Below, in pieces: positions 1 to 7,972 of a DNA stretch of 64,000 bases. Each line of letters opens with the position of its first letter. The stretch's first letter is position 1. Source of the DNA: Catenuloplanes indicus (GTDB lineage: Bacteria; Actinomycetota; Actinomycetes; Mycobacteriales; Micromonosporaceae); contig NZ_JAUSUZ010000001.1 in assembly GCF_030813715.1 (NCBI RefSeq), positions 1,426,001-1,490,000 of the forward strand, written 5' to 3'. The translations under genes were made by a program, and so were the position numbers. Under the pieces are notes generated by a model. That model was not told the origin of the DNA. It did no database searches and saw nothing but the letters and a program-made list of their open reading frames with translations.

Positions 1-1
1 C

Positions 2-718
2 ACCGGGCTGATCGGCACCAAGGTCGTGGCGCGGCTGACGGCCGAGGGGCACGAGGCGGCCGCGGCGTCGCCGAGCAGCGGCGTGGACAGCATCACCGGC
101 CAGGGCCTGGACACCGCGCTGGCCGGCGCGGACGTGGTGGTGGACGTGACGAACGCACCGGCCTGGGGCGACGAGGAGGTGCTGCGGTTCTTCACCGCGT
201 CGACCGGGAACCTGCTGGCCGCGGCGCAGAAGGCGGGCGTACGGCACCACGTGGCGGTGTCGATCGTCGGCGCGGACCGGCTGCCCGGATCCGGCTACCT
301 GCGGGCGAAGGTGGCGCAGGAGCAGCTGATCAAGGAGTCCGGCGTGCCGTACACGATCGTCCGGGCCACGCAGTTCTTCGAGTTCATCGCCGGGATCGCG
401 CAGAACTCCACGGTCGGCACCGAGGTGCGCATCGCACCGGCGAAGTTCCAGCCGGTCGCGGCGGACGACGTGGCCGCGCTGGTCGCGGAGGTGGCCACCG
501 GCCCGGCCGCGAACCGGACCGTGCAGGTGGCCGGGCCGGAGGTGTTCGCGTTCCCGGAGATCGTGGCCCGCGCGCTGGCGGGTGACCCCCGCACCGTCGT
601 CGCCGATCCGGAGGCCGGCTACTTCGGCGCGGCACTGCCGGACGACGGGCTGATCCCGGTGCCCGGCACGGCCCGGCTCGGCGCGATCGACTACGCCACC
701 TGGGCGGCGCGACGCTGA
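2..718 (+). CDS. NmrA-like / atypical SDR NAD(P)-binding oxidoreductase (5' partial)
   Basis: The gene is cut by the left window edge. Codons open in frame from base 2 and read TGLIGTKVV, the tail of a Rossmann GxxGxxG nucleotide-binding loop, so the true start lies upstream and the GTG at base 26 is internal. The rest fits the NmrA/NAD(P)H-binding family of atypical SDRs: VVDVTNAPAW after strand 4, HHVAVSIVGADRL, then a YLRAKVAQEQ stretch matching the usual YxxxK region and a 'TIVRATQFFEF' segment typical of these sugar-epimerase-like proteins. Substrate unknown. It stands alone, with a hairpin terminator just after the stop. Confidence 0.85.
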   Translation, partial: TGLIGTKVVARLTAEGHEAAAASPSSGVDSITGQGLDTALAGADVVVDVTNAPAWGDEEVLRFFTASTGNLLAAAQKAGVRHHVAVSIVGADRLPGSGYLRAKVAQEQLIKESGVPYTIVRATQFFEFIAGIAQNSTVGTEVRIAPAKFQPVAADDVAALVAEVATGPAANRTVQVAGPEVFAFPEIVARALAGDPRTVVADPEAGYFGAALPDDGLIPVPGTARLGAIDYATWAARR

Positions 719-722
719 GCGG

Positions 723-751
723 TCAGGGCGGGAGGACCCCTCCCGCCCTGA
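723..751 (+). terminator. hairpin terminator after the SDR gene
   Basis: A perfect 13-bp inverted repeat (TCAGGGCGGGAGG and its complement) with a 3-nt loop begins 5 bases after the stop codon. There is no long T-tract, as is usual in high-GC actinomycetes. Confidence 0.7.
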
Positions 752-874
752 CTCACCGTATTCGCGTAGTTACTCGCATGGGGCGAGAAGGGACCGCGAC
801 CGGTTGTCGGCCGTCCACTGTGGCGTGATGCTGCCTGGCATCCCGACTCCACCCTCACCGGAAGGGCCACTGCC

Positions 875-1111
875 ATGCTGTTCCGCCGTACCGCGACCGC
901 CGCGGTTCTCGCCGCGACCGCGTTCCTCGCCGTGCCGGGCACGCCCGCGCAGGCCCGGGCCTGCAAGATCGACCACACCTGCTACTGGGACTACTACGCC
1001 GACTCCACGCGGACCGAGCTGGTCGGCGGCGTCAACACGCTGTGCGACGGCACCCGGATCTCGTGGGGCCGGCGGACCGGCACGTTCGACTTCTCCGAGT
1101 CACCCTGCTGA
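875..1111 (+). CDS. small secreted cysteine protein, DUF6289-like
   Basis: A 78-residue precursor. Residues 1-28 form a Sec signal peptide (MLFRRT, hydrophobic core, AQA cleavage site), leaving a mature protein of about 50 residues with four cysteines (30, 36, 57, 78) that could form two disulfides. The pattern ACK-DH-CYW-YYAD-GG-CDGT-WG-RTG-ESPC resembles the small actinobacterial DUF6289 family as I remember it; no function is known. A start at ATG 875 is supported by the signal peptide and an upstream GGAAGGG. Confidence 0.75.
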   Translation: MLFRRTATAAVLAATAFLAVPGTPAQARACKIDHTCYWDYYADSTRTELVGGVNTLCDGTRISWGRRTGTFDFSESPC

Positions 1112-1343
1112 CGCCGGGCTGCCGGGCTCAAACATGAGCCCGCCTCCGGAGCGGCGTCCTTGATCCGCTAGTGTCCGAGCCTGCATATCCGTGACAACGG
1201 GCTGTGCGTAACCCGTGTGACGGTACCGAGGGCCGATTCGTGACGCCCTCGAGCAAGATCCTCCGGTGACCATGGCCACCGCCGGAAACGGGACTCCACG
1301 CCCACGACTGTCCGTTGATCAGGATGGAACGGGAGCGTGGAGA

Positions 1344-2624
1344 ATGACACAGAACGCGGAACACAGGGTCGTCATCGTCGGCGCCGGCTTCGGCGGGATC
1401 TACGCGGCACGGGCGCTGCGCAAGGCCCCGGTCCGGGTCACCGTCATCAACGGCACCAACCACCACGTGTTCGAGCCGCTGATCTACCAGGTTGCGACCG
1501 GTGTCCTCGCCCCCGGTGAGGTCGCCACGCCGGTCCGCGAGCTGCTCGGCAAGCAGAAGAACACCGAGGTCCGGCTCGGCTGGGTCACCGACGTCGACCC
1601 GGACGCGAAGACCGTCACCGCGACCGGCCCCGGCGGTGCGTACACGGTCGGCTACGACACGCTGATCGTCGCGGCCGGTGCCACCCAGTCGTATTTCGGC
1701 AACGACGGCTTCGCCGAGCACGCGCCCGGCATGAAGACGCTGGACGACGCGCTCGACCTGCGCGGCCGCGTGTTCGGCGCGTTCGAGGCCGCGGAGGTGG
1801 CCACCGACCCGGAGGAGCAGGCGCGGCTGCTCACCTTCGTGATCGTCGGCGGTGGCCCGACCGGCGTGGAGCTGGCCGGTTCGATCTCCGAGATAGCCAC
1901 CCGCACGCTGCGCGGCCGGTACCGCAACATCGACCCGGCCTCGGCGCGGGTCGTGCTGCTGGACGCGGTCGACCGGGTGCTGCCCACGTTCCGCGAGCCG
2001 CTGTCGGCCAAGGCGGCCAAGCGGCTGCGGAAGATCGGCGTGGAGGTGCGGCTCGGCACCAAGGTCGTCGACGTGGACGCGGACGGCGTGAAGATCGAGA
2101 CCGTGGACGGCGCGGAGCGCATCGACGCGGCCGTCAAGATCTGGGCCGCCGGCGTGGCCGGCACCGCGCTCGGCCGCCGGCTCGCGGAGGCCACCGGCGC
2201 GGAGACCGATCGCGGCGGCCGCATCCTGGTCGCGCCGGACCTGACCGTGCCCGGCCACCCGGAGATCTTCGTGGTCGGCGAGTCCGGCACGCTCAACCGG
2301 CTGCCCGGCGTGGCACAGGTGGCGATGCAGGGCGGCACGTACGCCGGCCGGGCCATCGCGCGCCGGCTGGCCGGCAAGCCCGAGGGCAAGCCGTTCGCGT
2401 ACTTCGACAAGGGCAACATGGCCGTGGTGTCCCGGTGGAACGCGGTCGCCGGCATCGGCCCGCTGAACCTGGGCGGCCCGATCGGCTGGCTGCTCTGGCT
2501 GGCCGTGCACGTCTTCTACCTGGCCGGTGCCCGCAACCGCACCACGGCCATGTTCCGCTGGGTGATCAGCTTCCTCGGGCGCAACCGCTCCGAGTGGGCC
2601 ATCCCGTCCAGCCGCATGCCCTAG
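1344..2624 (+). CDS. ndh: type II NADH dehydrogenase (NAD(P)/FAD-dependent oxidoreductase)
   Basis: A 426-residue non-proton-pumping NADH:quinone oxidoreductase of the respiratory chain, membrane-associated through its C-terminal part. The N-terminal FAD-binding GAGFGG loop, the second NADH-binding VGGGPTGVELAG loop near residue 170, the NHHVFEPLIYQVATG segment and the C-terminal AYFDKGNMAVVSR motif are all present. The usual FAD-ribityl 'GD' near 310 reads VVGESG instead. ATG 1344 is preferred over the upstream in-frame ATG 1266 because of the GGGAGCGTGGAGA just before it and because FAD-binding strand 1 follows at once. A strong terminator follows. Confidence 0.9.
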   Translation: MTQNAEHRVVIVGAGFGGIYAARALRKAPVRVTVINGTNHHVFEPLIYQVATGVLAPGEVATPVRELLGKQKNTEVRLGWVTDVDPDAKTVTATGPGGAYTVGYDTLIVAAGATQSYFGNDGFAEHAPGMKTLDDALDLRGRVFGAFEAAEVATDPEEQARLLTFVIVGGGPTGVELAGSISEIATRTLRGRYRNIDPASARVVLLDAVDRVLPTFREPLSAKAAKRLRKIGVEVRLGTKVVDVDADGVKIETVDGAERIDAAVKIWAAGVAGTALGRRLAEATGAETDRGGRILVAPDLTVPGHPEIFVVGESGTLNRLPGVAQVAMQGGTYAGRAIARRLAGKPEGKPFAYFDKGNMAVVSRWNAVAGIGPLNLGGPIGWLLWLAVHVFYLAGARNRTTAMFRWVISFLGRNRSEWAIPSSRMP

Positions 2625-2637
2625 GTTCCTGGGTGGA

Positions 2638-2667
2638 GGGCGGCCCGGCACCCGTGCCGGGCCGCCC
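2638..2667 (+). terminator. strong hairpin terminator after ndh
   Basis: A 14-bp perfect inverted repeat (GGGCGGCCCGGCAC and complement) with a minimal CC loop, followed by TTTCCTC. It starts 14 bases after the ndh stop. Confidence 0.85.
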
Positions 2668-2688
2668 TTTCCTCACCGGGGCGAGTCA

Positions 2689-3147
2689 CCGAGGCGTGGC
2701 AGTCCGCGGGGTCGCGCCGAGGGCCGCGCCGCCACGCCGTCCGCGCAGGTCTGCGCGGCGCTGGCCCGCGCGCTCCAGCTCGGCGACGACGAGCAGGCAC
2801 ACCTGCTGCGGCTGGCCGGGCACGCCGCGGACCCGGACCGGGTGCCCCGGCTGATCCCGGAGAGCCTGCGCGGGGTGCTGGACGAGCTGGCCGCGTTGAT
2901 CGCCCGTCTGCGGCGGGTGCCGCGGCTCCGGGCACTGTGGGAGTCGCAGTCGGTGGCCGAGCACCAGTCCGCGTCCAAGGTGGTGGTGCACCCGGAGGTC
3001 GGCGAGATCCCGGTGCGGTCGAACGTGCTGGCGATCGGCGGCTCGAACCCGCACGTGGTCGTCTGCACGCCGGCGCCGGGCACGGACGCGCGCGGCAAAC
3101 TCGACCTGCTGGCGACGATCGGCACGACGTCCTTCGCGGGGTCGTAG
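2689..3147 (+). pseudogene. relic of an XRE/MmyB-type transcriptional regulator
   Basis: The frame ending at 3147 reads PSAQVCAALARALQL then LLRLAGHA, the last helices of the XRE DNA-binding domain of MmyB-type regulators. It passes directly into the C-terminal end of the MmyB ligand-binding domain (LRALWESQSVAEH, VVVHPEVGE, VCTPAPGTD, KLDLLATIG). The first part of the helix-turn-helix is missing, the ndh terminator lying where it should be, and most of the ligand-binding domain is deleted, since the family is normally about 270-290 residues. The first plausible start inside it (GTG 2842) would give 101 residues without DNA-binding helices. I read it as a doubly deleted remnant; a short expressed protein is not excluded. 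Confidence 0.7.
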
Positions 3148-3272
3148 CGCCCTCGCGGCATCCGCCTCGCTTCCCGGCGCGGGCCCGTTCCCGGCGCCGG
3201 GTAGGTTCGGCGCACGCGGGTGGTTCCGGCGTGGTGACGGTTCGGCGCCGGCTGGGTGGGCATCAGGTCGGG

Positions 3273-4037
3273 ATGGCGACGATTCTGATGACCGGCGCGG
3301 CCGGGACGATCGGGCAGATGCTGCGGCCCCGGCTGTCGCACCACGAGCTGCGGCTGACCGACGTGCGGGCCGGCGACGGCATCGACGCGCTCGACGTGAC
3401 CGACGCGGCCGCGGTCGAGAAGGCCTGCACCGGCGCCGACGCGATCCTGCACCTGGGCGGCATCGCCGGTGAGGGTCCGTTCGAGGACGTGCTCGCGGTC
3501 AACGTCCGCGGCACCGAACGGGTCCTGGCCGCCGCCGTCCGCACCGGCGTCCCCCGCGTCGTCCTCGCCTCCAGCAACCACGCCGCCGGCCTCTACTCCC
3601 GCGCCGACGCCGGCCCGGCCGGCCTGCCCGACGACGTACCGGCCCGGCCCGACTCGTACTACGGCTGGAGCAAGGCCGCGATGGAGCAGCTCGGCCGCCT
3701 CTACCACGACCGCCACGGACTGCACGTCATCTGCCTGCGCATCGGCACCTGCCGCGACCGCCCCGCCGCACCCCGCGACCTCTCCACCTGGCTCTCCCCC
3801 GACGACGCCGCCCGCCTGGTCGAGGCCGCGCTCACCGCGACCGGCTGGCGCGTGGTCTGGGGCGTCTCCGCCAACACCCGCCGCTGGTGGTCCACCACCG
3901 GCGGGCTCGCCATCGGCTACTACCCGCACGACGACGCCGAACGCTGGTACCGCCAGTGCGGCGAGCCCGACCTCACCGCCCCCGCCAACCAGCTGGTCGG
4001 CGGTGACATGCCCACCAAGCCCTTGGGCACCCCCTGA
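3273..4037 (+). CDS. NAD-dependent epimerase/dehydratase, uronate dehydrogenase-like
   Basis: 254 residues. An extended-SDR Rossmann fold starts at once (MTGAAGTIG), with LHLGG, VLASSN and the catalytic Y130-GWS-K134. The C-terminal half has RIGTC, STWLSPDDAARLV and RVVWGVSANTRRWW, features I associate with uronate dehydrogenases that oxidise galacturonate or glucuronate to aldaric acid lactones; substrate assignment is inference. ATG 3273 was chosen because the nucleotide-binding strand begins at residue 3, whereas the longer open frame upstream has relic-like composition. Confidence 0.8.
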   Translation: MATILMTGAAGTIGQMLRPRLSHHELRLTDVRAGDGIDALDVTDAAAVEKACTGADAILHLGGIAGEGPFEDVLAVNVRGTERVLAAAVRTGVPRVVLASSNHAAGLYSRADAGPAGLPDDVPARPDSYYGWSKAAMEQLGRLYHDRHGLHVICLRIGTCRDRPAAPRDLSTWLSPDDAARLVEAALTATGWRVVWGVSANTRRWWSTTGGLAIGYYPHDDAERWYRQCGEPDLTAPANQLVGGDMPTKPLGTP

Positions 4038-4259
4038 CCTCCGGGCTTCAGTCGCGGGCCGGCCCGCACTGCCGCAGTGCACTGCCGTTCGGCCCGGGAA
4101 ATCAGCGGAAATGGTGAAGGATCTGTCGGTGTATCTGCATCGTCCGCGCATCCGGGCGTGATCCGCGTGTTCGCCCGGGCAGTGTGGGAGAGGCGAGGCG
4201 GAACCTTCCCGTACTGCGGTCGGTCTTTACCGGCTGCCGGCTGTGAGAGTGCCGGATGA

Positions 4260-4433
4260 TCAGTCGGCGTGCGGGTGGCGGAGGCGGCGGCGGTAGTGGG
4301 CGCGGTCGAGGTGGGCGTGGGTGGCCTCGGCCTCGGAGAGGGCGCGGTCGGCGGCCTTCCAGCGGCGGCGGAGCGCGAGGAACCCGAGCAGCGCCGCGGC
4401 CGTCAGCAGAAGGTTCAGCGCGGTCACGAGCAT
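4260..4433 (-). CDS. small membrane-anchored hypothetical protein
   Basis: Reading the minus strand from ATG 4433 gives 57 residues: one N-terminal transmembrane helix (MLVTALNLLLTAAALLGFLAL), then RRRWKAAD and a charged helical tail rich in Glu, His and Arg ending at TGA 4260. Third codon positions are almost all G or C, as expected for coding sequence here. No strong Shine-Dalgarno is visible, so this is a prediction from composition and topology only. Confidence 0.5.
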   Translation of the reverse strand: MLVTALNLLLTAAALLGFLALRRRWKAADRALSEAEATHAHLDRAHYRRRLRHPHAD

Positions 4434-4515
4434 GCTGCTGACGATATGCGGCTTTCGGCCGTCGTGCTGTCCGGGTGGCGACCGCCGGTGGTGCGGTGGG
4501 CGTTATCGTGGGCGG

Positions 4516-4722
4516 ATGTCCGCCGATGGCCAGCCGCACCGTCCCGTACCGCTGATTCTGCTGATCGGCAGCGTGTTCGTGACCGTCACGGTGGTCGAGG
4601 TGCTGGCCGGGAACCTGGATCGCCACTGGCTGGTGAGCGGTCTGTTCCTGGCCGGCGAGTTCGTCCTCGGCGTGGTGATCGCGGTAGCGGTCTGGACGTT
4701 CGTGATGACGCGCCGCTCCTGA
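4516..4722 (+). CDS. small two-helix membrane protein
   Basis: 68 residues from ATG 4516. Two hydrophobic helices (residues about 12-30 and 39-63) are joined by a short NLDRHW loop and followed by a basic MTRRS end, which predicts both termini inside. The longer frame upstream is out of keeping with the composition. Not recognised; it may simply be a small inner-membrane protein. It is divergent from the 57-residue gene. Confidence 0.6.
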   Translation: MSADGQPHRPVPLILLIGSVFVTVTVVEVLAGNLDRHWLVSGLFLAGEFVLGVVIAVAVWTFVMTRRS

Positions 4723-4867
4723 CGACCCCGGCGACGGTCGCGGTCGGTCAGCGGCCACGCACGCCACGCGGATGTGGGGTGCGTCGCAGTGATCAGGGAC
4801 TGACATCCACCGGCGTCAGAGCGAAGAATGCCTGTGTCCTACAGTCTGTCGGTACAGGAGTTCCTCG

Positions 4868-5575
4868 ATGTCGCACACCACACTGCGCCGCCGTGCCCTG
4901 CTCACCGCCGGCGGCGTCGCGGCCGGCGCGCTCGCGCTCCCGGCCGCCGCCTCCGCCGCGCCCGCCACCCCGCCCGCGGAGCCGGCGCCGACGACACCGG
5001 CCGCGGCCGTGCGCCGGCTGCTCGCCGGTAACCGGCGTTTCACCTCCGGGCGGGCCCGGCATCCGCACCAGTCGCTCGACCGCCTGCACGAGGTGGCGGC
5101 CGGCCAGCACCCGTTCGCAGTCCTGCTCGGCTGCGCCGACTCGCGGGTCTCACCGGAACTGCTCTTCGACGAGGGCATCGGCGACCTGTTCGACGACCGG
5201 GTGGCCGGCAACATCGTCGACGACCTGCTGCTCGGCAGCATGGAGTACGCGGTGGAGGAGTTCGCGCCGCCGCTGATCGTGGTCCTCGGCCACGAGCGGT
5301 GCGGTGCGATCAGCGCCACCATCAACGCGATCAACACCGGCGCGTCCGCACCCGGCCACATAGCGTCCATCGTGGCGGCCCTGCGGCCGATCGTCGCACC
5401 GTACGCGTCCGCGCCGGACGGCGTGGAGCGCGCCGTGCAGGCGAACATCCGCGCCCAGGCCGCCGCGATCCTCTCCCGGAGCGACATCATCCGCGAGCGC
5501 GTCGAGTCCGGCGAGACCGCCGTCGTCGGCGCCCGCTACGACCTCGACACCGGCGTGGTGACGCTGGTCCGCTGA
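4868..5575 (+). CDS. exported beta-carbonic anhydrase
   Basis: 235 residues. A twin-arginine-type signal (LRRRALLTAGG, Ala-rich core, ASAAPA) precedes a beta-class carbonic anhydrase that hydrates CO2 to bicarbonate. Zinc ligands are C89, H142 and C145 and the Asp-Arg dyad is D91/R93 (GCADSR ... GHERCG). The signal suggests action outside the membrane, whereas most beta-CAs are cytosolic. ATG 4868 has a CAGGAG box 8-9 bases upstream. The gene appears monocistronic. Confidence 0.92.
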   Translation: MSHTTLRRRALLTAGGVAAGALALPAAASAAPATPPAEPAPTTPAAAVRRLLAGNRRFTSGRARHPHQSLDRLHEVAAGQHPFAVLLGCADSRVSPELLFDEGIGDLFDDRVAGNIVDDLLLGSMEYAVEEFAPPLIVVLGHERCGAISATINAINTGASAPGHIASIVAALRPIVAPYASAPDGVERAVQANIRAQAAAILSRSDIIRERVESGETAVVGARYDLDTGVVTLVR

Positions 5576-5588
5576 GCGCCCGCGCGCC

Positions 5589-5617
5589 GCCCGGCCGGGT
5601 CAGGTGCCAGGCCGGGC
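5589..5617 (+). terminator. weak hairpin after carbonic anhydrase
   Basis: GCCCGGCC and its complement are separated by 13 nt and begin 13 bases after the stop. The stem is short, so this is only a possible terminator. Confidence 0.35.
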
Positions 5618-5690
5618 GAGCCGCCGCCCGCCCGCGGGTTTCGGGTGACCCACGCCGGAACGTGCAGGGAGGAGCGTCAGCGACGACCGG

Positions 5691-5862
5691 TGCCCATGCC
5701 GCTCAGCTCACGTTGATCACGGACTCTGACCTGGTTCTTCACGAAGCAACCCACCGCGTCCGCCCCCTGCCCGCCGAACCGAACGGGACGGCATCTGCGC
5801 CGGCCAGGGACTCGCGCTCGGCCGGGCCCACTTCAAGATCAAAATAAGCTGAGTGGCGTTGT
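5691..5862. repeat. MITE-like element, decayed copy (copy 1)
   Basis: This segment aligns over its whole length with 6662-6819. The shared blocks are GTTGATCAC, CCGCCGAACCGAAC, ACGGCATCTGCGCCGGCCA and CTTCAAGATCAAAATAAGC, then GAGTGGC. Its ends are imperfect inverted repeats (GCCGCTCAGCT on the left, AGCTGAGTGGC on the right), with outer bases more diverged than in copy 2. No coding capacity. Confidence 0.7.
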
Positions 5863-6661
5863 CGGCGACGGGTCGTCGCTGGTGCTCCTCCCCGCCAGTC
5901 TGGCCGCAAGCCCGCTACCGCCTTCGCTTTGCTCTGCTTACCTGACCACCCGCCCTACCCAAACACCCACACTTCCCTTGCACCCCCTCGCCCTCAGGCG
6001 GCCAGCCGGAATACCTCGCAACCGGCGCAAGGACCCACCCCCCGAAGGCGCACGGCACGGCACCGCTCCGGAGACCCGGCCCGCACGGAGACCCGACTCG
6101 GCCCGGATACCCGGCCCGGCGCGAAGGCCGGCCTGGAGGCGCGACCCGGCGGAGCAGGCGCGACCCGGCCCGGAGGCGCCACCCGGCTTGGCACGGGCCC
6201 GCCGGACACCACATGACCGCGCGAAGCGCAGCACAGCACGAACGCGCGAAGCGCAGCGTCGGGCCGCGCAGCACGGCGCGGCACGCCGTACTGCGCGGTG
6301 GCGATACGCCGTGGCTGCTCCGGCACGCATGTAAGGCCCGCGTCCGAAATATCGCCATATCCGGCGCCGCGTTCGAGTGTCTGTGTCCACGGGAATCCCG
6401 CCCGCCTGCGCGCCGGGCCGGCCGAGAGCCGCCGAGCACCTCTCCCCCAATATCGTGATATTTCGGACGCGGGGTACGGCGGCCGCCGGCTCGGTGGTGC
6501 GGTACGAGATCCGTACGCCGCCGGCGACTCCTTCGATCCGCACAAAGCGGCCACGGGAATGCACACACGCACCGTCGGCATCGGTCCGGAACCGGTCACG
6601 CGCGAAGCACGCGATCAGTGGGCAGTCCGGGTGTGCACCGCCGCATCGAGGCGGGATCGGC
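5863..6661. other. non-coding repeat-rich segment between two MITE copies
   Basis: About 800 bases with overlapping open frames on both strands but no start/RBS, protein motif or consistent codon bias. The frames arise from very high GC and short repeats such as GCGCGAAGCGCAGC. It contains the palindromic element 6338-6472. I see no gene in it. Confidence 0.6.
6338..6472. repeat. palindromic element with 16-bp terminal inverted repeats
   Basis: CCGCGTCCGAAATATC (6338-6353) and its exact complement (6457-6472) bound 135 bases. The AT-rich CGAAATATC core stands out against the surrounding GC and recurs inverted at 59.8-60.07 kb. Confidence 0.65.
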
Positions 6662-6819
6662 GTCCCATGCCACTAAGTTGATCACCAGCTCCGACCTGGG
6701 TTTTCACAACGCGCCCCACCCTGCCCGCCGAACCGAACAGAACGGCATCTGCGCCGGCCACGGACCCGCGACCCACCCAGGTCCGCTTCAAGATCAAAAT
6801 AAGCGGAGTGGCATGGGAC
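6662..6819. repeat. MITE-like element, intact copy (copy 2)
   Basis: 158 bases bounded by perfect 13-bp terminal inverted repeats, GTCCCATGCCACT and AGTGGCATGGGAC. The pairing continues imperfectly inward (TTGATC / GATCAAAAT). The interior matches the segment at 5691-5862. It is too short to encode a transposase, so a non-autonomous element is the likely nature. No clear target duplication is visible. Confidence 0.75.
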
Positions 6820-6982
6820 CGGTGCCCGCGGGAGCATGCGGATCACGGCCACGCCGGAAGCGGGAAATCAAATTCTCAACCTGCCTGCACCGCATGCAGC
6901 GCGGCGTCGAGCGAGGTCCGCCCGGGGCGGCGGCGCAGCAGCCGGAGCAGAGCGCTCGCCTGGCCATTCCCGGCAATGCAGT

Positions 6983-7954
6983 TCAGGCCAGGCCCAGGTG
7001 CCGCGCGACACGGGCGGCGTCCGAGGGCATGCCGCCGAGCGTCCCGGAACTCAGCGTGTGCTGGAACGGCAGACCCACGAAACCCAGCGACGGTACGCCG
7101 CGAGCGCGCGGATCCAGCCAGTCGAACCGGGGACGCAGCCCGGTGCACCAGACCACGGTGGCGACCGGCAGCACGCGCCCGTCCGCGAGCACCGGCAGCC
7201 CGTCCCGCACGCCGGTCACCCGCGGCACCCGGACCACGCCCGCGGCGGCCAGCGACCGGGCGGTGTGCCAGACCAGCGGGCCGGGCCGGCGCCGCAGGAA
7301 CCGCCGCGCCCGCTCGCCCGGCACCGGCAGCCGGTAGAGCGCGCGCACGGCGCGGCTGCGGGCCACCGCGAGCGGCACCGTCCCGGTGCGCGGCCCGGCC
7401 AGGTAGGTGCGGTGCGCGACCGCGGCCATGGCCGCGATGTCCGCGCCCGACTGCCCGGCGCCGACCACCAGCACCGGGCCGTCCGGCAGCGCCTCGGATT
7501 GGCCGAGGCCGGCCGCGGTCGCCTGGCCGATCGCGGGGTCGAGCGCGGCCGCGAACGGCGGGATCACCGGCACCGCGTGCGCGCCGCTCGCCCAGATCAG
7601 CCGGTCCGCGACGATCTCGCCGTGCGCGGTGCTGAGGTGGTGCCGCCCGTCCCGGTGGACGTGCCGGGTGACCGCGGTGCCGAGCCGCACCGCGATCCGC
7701 TGCCGGTCCGCGTACGACTCCAGGTAGTCGGCGTAGTCGTCCTTGCCCGGGTGCGCGCCCGGGTCGCCGGGCAGCGGCAGGCCGGGCAGCGCGCAGAACC
7801 GGGCCGGCGTGAACAGCCGCAGCCCGGTGTAGCGGTGCCGCCAGCTGTCGCCGATCCGGGCGCCGGCGTCGAGCACGATCGGGTCGTGGCGGCGCAGCCG
7901 GACCGCGGCGGCGAGGCCGGCCGCGCCCGCGCCCACCACGACCGTCGTGCCCAT
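6983..7954 (-). CDS. FAD-dependent monooxygenase, CzcO/flavin-containing monooxygenase-like
   Basis: 323 residues with an FAD-binding GAGAAGLAAA loop at the N-terminus, the RIGDSWRHRYTGLRLFTP segment usual in flavin monooxygenases annotated as 'putative flavoprotein involved in K+ transport', a second NADPH-binding GAGQSGAD loop near 165, and the late VVWCTGLRP motif. It probably oxygenates a small organic substrate using NADPH and O2; the substrate is unknown. It lies 18 bases downstream of the DUF4132 gene on the same strand and may be co-transcribed with it. Confidence 0.82.
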   Translation of the reverse strand: MGTTVVVGAGAAGLAAAVRLRRHDPIVLDAGARIGDSWRHRYTGLRLFTPARFCALPGLPLPGDPGAHPGKDDYADYLESYADRQRIAVRLGTAVTRHVHRDGRHHLSTAHGEIVADRLIWASGAHAVPVIPPFAAALDPAIGQATAAGLGQSEALPDGPVLVVGAGQSGADIAAMAAVAHRTYLAGPRTGTVPLAVARSRAVRALYRLPVPGERARRFLRRRPGPLVWHTARSLAAAGVVRVPRVTGVRDGLPVLADGRVLPVATVVWCTGLRPRFDWLDPRARGVPSLGFVGLPFQHTLSSGTLGGMPSDAARVARHLGLA

Positions 7955-7972
7955 CGGGTACGACGATAGACC

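Noticed and set aside
1128-2651. 507-codon minus-strand frame opposite ndh
   Set aside because: A shadow of the NADH dehydrogenase gene, whose motifs are unambiguous on the plus strand.
4102-4806. 234-codon minus-strand frame
   Set aside because: It overlaps two better small membrane-protein predictions and has low-complexity composition without motifs.
5882-6599. Several overlapping open frames of 80-217 codons on both strands
   Set aside because: Compositions are Arg/Pro/Ala-only, there are no RBS or motifs, and they overlap repeats and palindromes.
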